A stretch of DNA of 64,000 nt. It comes from Riptortus pedestris. Its lineage: Eukaryota; Arthropoda; Insecta; Hemiptera; Alydidae. A program made the position numbers and the translations under genes. The DNA lies in assembly GCA_019009955.1 (NCBI GenBank), contig CM032228.1, forward strand, positions 251,116,501 through 251,180,500, given 5' to 3'. Within the stretch, counting starts at the first letter, position 1, and every line of letters begins with the position of its first letter. Shown piece by piece: positions 60,455-64,000 of this stretch. The notes under the pieces are model-generated. The model ran no database searches, was not told the DNA's origin, and worked only from the letters and a program-made list of their open reading frames with translations.

Positions 60455-60515
60455 TTAACAAATTTCCCTGCAGGGAACTCAGCTATTGAGAATATACGTA
60501 CTCTTGATGCCATTT
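60455..60515 (-). mobile_element. HINE-like 3' end fragment in a small osa intron
   Basis: AATTTCCCTGCAGGGAACTC, AGCTATTGAGAATA and GTACTCTTGATGCC match the hairpin end and the block next to it. It lies in the 456-bp intron between exons C and D. Confidence 0.5.
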
Positions 60516-60658
60516 GTATAGCTGGAAGTTTTAAAAGCTTAAATAAATAGTACCGAATAGTGCACTTATGTTTATATTTTCTCCCTAAATCCACTGCTTA
60601 AGCACTTTTATTTTATTATAAATGAATTGATTATTATATATTCTCGTTGAACTTGCAG

Positions 60659-60801
60659 GTAATTATGGTGTGCGAGGTGGTGCTCCAGGAATGGGGATGG
60701 GTTTTGGGCAGGGCTACGGGCCTCAGGGCCCTCCTCAATCCCAATACCCACCTCCTCGGCCGATGCCCAACCATGTACAGTACCCTCCTTCACCCTATCA
60801 G
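60659..60801 (+). CDS. osa: osa, internal exon D
   Basis: This 143-bp exon encodes GNYGVRGGAPGMGMGFGQG, then YGPQGPPQSQYPPPRP and a short MPNHVQYPPSPYQ end. YGPQG and QYPPP units recur across ARID1 proteins. The acceptor is TTGAACTTGCAG and the donor is CAG/GTATCA. It begins with two bases completing a Gly codon and ends on a complete codon, which is the only phase change among these exons. The following exon begins in phase 0, so the join is consistent. The exon is GC-rich compared with the AT-rich introns beside it, which makes its limits clear. Confidence 0.85.
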
Positions 60802-61755
60802 GTATCAGCCGTTATTATATTTTATCTAATAAATATTTGTATCGAGTCTACTAGCTTAGGATTTGTCTGTAGTCAATGCAATAATGTGTTAAAAAATATC
60901 TTTCAATGGAAACTCTATTATTAATATCACCATGATATAAAGGCTACGCCTTGTAGTTGCAATCATTGCGTTCTATCGGAAGCTGCTCTTTTCATATTAC
61001 CATACTCATCAAAATCCTTAAAACAAGTATTTTTTTGTTAATATACTATGGATATTTCCATAGTCTGCTAACTTATAGCGTTCTGCAAAAAATCACAGTT
61101 TAATATTTAAATTGCAAAATACGACAATAAGGTTTATAGACGACTCCTGTTGTTCATTTTTTAAGGAGTCATAAATAATGGCTTTTCCATCAATATATAT
61201 CTAACAAACAATATTGTTTGTGAAACAAAACAAACACGGAGTTGTTTTACAAAATAGGTATAACACATAAATCATAAAACAAGATGCAAGAATATGCTCC
61301 AAGCGCCCAACCACAAACATACATATTTCGACGAAAAGCTTATCATTTTCAGGAGATGAAAAAAAATATTCTTTGTTTAAAATCAAATTAAAGAACTTCA
61401 TGTATGAAGGACGTTTTTATTCTTTCAAAAATGTTCAACTATTAAATAAAACTACAAAATATTTGTGGGATAAGTTTCTTGTCATTTATAAAGCTTGTCA
61501 TCCTTTAATATATTTTCATGTCAATTAAAAAAAAAAAAAATGTATGTTATATATTTAGGGAGGCATTAAGTATGATATGGTAACATTTAATGGAAATAAA
61601 CACATTTAATTTCAGTTATACTATGAGATTATTTGTAATGGTTGATATTGAAAAATTTCTCACATTCCTCTATTGTGTGTGAAGAATTGTTTGTGTTGTA
61701 TTATTGTACTAGACATAGTGGTTGTATGTTGATGACGTTATGTGATTGTTTGCAG
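60802..61755. other. osa intron between exons D and E
   Basis: 954 bp of AT-rich unique sequence. Ends with a typical acceptor (GATTGTTTGCAG). Confidence 0.6.
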
Positions 61756-61930
61756 CATAAAGTTGGTTATGGGAGCAGTATGCCACCGAGCCCAGGTAGC
61801 TATAACTCACACGGGGGTGGTGCGATGGGCCCACCTCCTTCCCACCATCCAGGCATGCCACCCCCGCCACCTCCTGTATCAACGCCTACTCATGACTTAC
61901 ATGAGTCGACGATAACAACTACTCCTCCTG
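61756..61930 (+). CDS. osa: osa, internal exon E
   Basis: This 175-bp exon encodes HKVGYGSSMPPSPGSYNSH, a Gly-Ala-Met linker, HHPGMPPPPPP, then STPTHDLHESTITTTPP. The polyproline run could bind SH3- or WW-type domains; that is inference from composition only. The acceptor is GATTGTTTGCAG and the donor is CCTG/GTAAAC. It starts in phase 0 and carries one base out, matching exon F. The flanking introns (954 and 889 bp) are AT-rich, and the upstream one has no recognised repeat. The non-repetitive THDLHESTITT stretch is the best part to use for an ortholog search. Confidence 0.85.
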
Positions 61931-62526
61931 GTAAACACCAATACTTTTTCTTTTTATTTATTCAAGTTTTTATCATCGAGTGACAGCTATGTGTATATTT
62001 TATATATTTATTTATACATCTTAGATATTATGAGGAAAGAAAATTATAATTCAATATATTTGCCTTACGTAGACTCGCAAATTAATGAAGAGAAAGACTC
62101 TTCTATAACTATTTTTTTTTTTTAATATTTGATTATATGGTAATAACCCATTAAAATAGTATATATTGTAAAAATGTATTTAAACACAATCGTACATGTA
62201 ATATGCCAAGTGGCAATGGAACATGTACTCAAATAAATAAAATTTTCATAGGGTTACTATGAGGAGAAAAAAAAGAAAGAAAACAAAAATATTCGAAATA
62301 TCTCTTAACTTAAAAACCTGAGATTTCTTCTTTTTTATTTAATATATTTTTTTGTATGAACTATTTTATAAAATTGAAGAGATTAAAACAAGTTCCTTTT
62401 TTATTTTTATTCGTGACCAAAATAAAGATTATGGGAAAGTCTCCTGTGTCCAATTCTCACTTAATTCTTATAAACATCATAAATAATGTGACTTATTTAT
62501 CATATTACAACAATAATGACTCTTCA
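61931..62526. other. osa intron between exons E and F, left part
   Basis: AT-rich unique sequence up to the SINE at 62527. No other feature seen. Confidence 0.55.
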
Positions 62527-62712
62527 GGTTACCGTGTGTTTTAAGTCATCGTTGGTAAACCTAAAGTCGAGAGATCGATTTCACTTGAAGGAATTTATTT
62601 AGTGACAAACTCATTAAATAAAATTCTTAGCCCTACCTGCCTAGAAAAGGGTGGTAGATAACCCATCCCAGTTAGCTTTAGTGCCACAAAGTTGACATTA
62701 ATAAATTATATA
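62527..62712 (+). mobile_element. tRNA-derived SINE in osa intron before exon F
   Basis: Diverged copy: GGTAAACCTAAAGTCGAGAG (B-box AGAGATCGATTTC is degraded), CTTAGCCCTACCTGCCTAG, GGTGGTAGATAACCCATCCC and a TTAATAAATTATAT tail, ending about 110 bp before the exon. Confidence 0.7.
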
Positions 62713-62819
62713 ACATCGTATTACGGTTCCAAGACCTAGAAATGCAAGTAAATAATTACACAACATTTTATTGTTGTTATTATATTGTTAAATGATTTAC
62801 TAATATGTTATTTAATTAG

Positions 62820-62963
62820 GTTCGACAATGACATCAGTCAGCCAAAGTGGAGGTGGCGGAAGCGGAGGTAGTGGTAGTGTCACTTCTATAGTGACAACAG
62901 GACCCGATGGTGCTCCCCTAGACGAAGCTTCTCAGCAGTCTACCCTTTCTAATGCATCTGCAG
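62820..62963 (+). CDS. osa: osa, internal exon F
   Basis: This 144-bp exon encodes GSTMTSVSQSGGGGSGGSG, then SVTSIVTTGPDGAPLDEAS and QQSTLSNASA. It is Gly/Ser-rich and acidic near its end, with no folded domain, as expected for the linker before the ARID domain. The acceptor is TTATTTAATTAG, which is weak, with a purine-poor but short pyrimidine tract. The donor is GCAG/GTTCGT, also weaker than consensus. Weak sites at both ends leave open that this exon is alternatively spliced. Because it enters and leaves in the same phase, skipping it would need exon E (one base out) to join exon G (two bases in), which also keeps frame. Confidence 0.82.
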
Positions 62964-63116
62964 GTTCGTATATAACTACACATTTATACATTAACCAAAC
63001 TCTGTCTTCTAGATATTACTGTTTCTTAGTAGGTGTACAATCAAAGCCATTTCAGACATATCTCTGCCTGATCTATGTTTCTCCCTAGCTAGAGCCATGT
63101 ATAACTTCTCTTGTCA

Positions 63117-63615
63117 GCCAGCAGATTTCCTTTAAGGAAAATCAGCTATTGAGGTTGTACTCATGACATGATTTTCAAAAAATTTCCTCCAATGTCCATT
63201 GACCCTACCAAGTAGATGACGAAATTGAGGTCCATTCAGAATTGATATACCAAACTTGATATTTACATGTTTCATGTCAAAACGAAGATAAGCTCATTAA
63301 CGGGTAAAATCGAATCAGGGGAGGTGGGAATTTCGAAAATTCAAAATATCTCTGTTATTACACGGCATATTGAAAAATTGTATTCAACCAATCTTGTTGT
63401 TATTCGACCAAAATGTTGTTATATACGTTTTTTCACTGTCTTGATTAATAACCGAGATATTTGCATTTATTACTTTTTAGCGTTCAGTAAACCCCCACTT
63501 GTCATGTTAACAATAGTCTGTTATATTATGAAGTGCTTTATTTGAAGCCTAAATACTGAATATTGTTCTCATTGAACTTTTACATTTTGAGATAAATGCA
63601 AATAGGTGACAGACT
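63117..63615 (-). mobile_element. HINE-like element in osa intron before exon G
   Basis: Starts CAGCAGATTTCCTTTAAGG and continues with GCTATTGAGGTTGTACTCATG. It lacks the GCGGTCGC block and ends near AAATGCAAATAGGTGACAGACTTT (63585-63615), so the outer 5' end is degraded. Confidence 0.65.
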
Positions 63616-63876
63616 TTATGATATTCATAATAATCATGTTTATATAACGTTTATAAAATTATTTTGTTGAAAATAACTATACATAATACTAAAGGACGGT
63701 TGGGTTTCAGCTAAAGAAGTGTTTAGCAATTTTGTACGCGATTGGTACCCTTCTCACGTACAATATTTTTGTATTGCTCACATTCAAGATTTGACCTCCG
63801 CACAGTTTGGTGTAGTAAACCTCCATATAGTTTTACTTTATTATTATTTTGTTATTAATGATTATAAATATTTCAG

Positions 63877-64000
63877 CTTCAGGCGACGATGGTAACATAA
63901 CGCCGAGCAAGAGGGTGAAAGAGGGCGTGGGCGGTATGTTGGGTTACCACAGCCACCCGACTACACCTCAGAGCACAGCTCCATCTCCTGGTGCTGCATC
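63877..64000 (+). CDS. osa: osa, exon G, cut by the window edge
   Basis: The exon opens with a split Ala codon after acceptor AAATATTTCAG and is still open at the right edge. It encodes ASGDDGNITPSKR, VKEGVGGMLGYHSHP and TTPQSTAPSPGAAS. The charged GDDGNITPSKRVKEG segment departs from the Gly/Pro-rich exons before it. In ARID1 proteins a similar low-complexity stretch precedes the ARID DNA-binding domain, so that domain should lie soon after the window. No donor is present within the window. Confidence 0.83.

Overview
The window is eukaryotic nuclear DNA, almost certainly from an arthropod and most likely an insect. It is AT-rich and intron-dominated. Its recognisable transposons include a mariner, a hAT remnant, an arthropod-type HTH (DUF4817) element, LINE fragments and a tRNA-derived SINE. 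There are no bacterial-type operons and almost no long open frames. I cannot name the species.

The only protein-coding gene I can support is the 5'/middle part of osa, the ARID1/Eyelid subunit of the SWI/SNF (BAP) chromatin-remodelling complex, on the + strand. Seven exons (49012-49147, 58548-58646, 60053-60202, 60659-60801, 61756-61930, 62820-62963, 63877-64000 and onward) have consensus splice sites and join in phase into about 323 codons of Gly/Pro/Ser/Gln-rich sequence without a stop. The gene runs off the right edge. Its start and any exon before 49012 were not found, so 1-49011 is probably a giant 5' intron or upstream flank.

The rest is mainly repeats. A Helitron-type family resembling DINE-1/HINE elements has at least 25 copies or fragments. 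It has a TC...CTAA end structure, a palindromic 3' hairpin, subterminal inverted repeats and a (TA)n tract at one fixed site. A tRNA-derived SINE family has about 11 copies. Inserted among these are a 1.22-kb mariner with both inverted repeats (22020-23240, minus), a 541-bp hAT remnant with a clean 8-bp target duplication inside a SINE (49368-49908), and a DUF4817-type element with long inverted repeats nested in a HINE copy (about 45811-46310). LINE pseudogene pieces lie at 5100-5435 (minus) and 44944-45340 (plus). A diverged fragment of the rRNA transcription unit (18S 3' end, ITS1, 5.8S) lies near 24490-24975.

Tandem repeats are prominent: a near-homogeneous 174-bp satellite of about 24 units (37456-41610) that starts inside a HINE copy, an AT-rich array with a 123-bp higher-order period (about 35780-36715), long (CT)n tracts and a pyrimidine-rich minisatellite (51403-52545).

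Between the repeats lie GC-richer islands of roughly 200-600 bp, mostly purine-rich on the left and pyrimidine-rich on the right, with recurring CAGCTG and TTATC motifs. They are candidate cis-regulatory elements for osa, but this is inference only.
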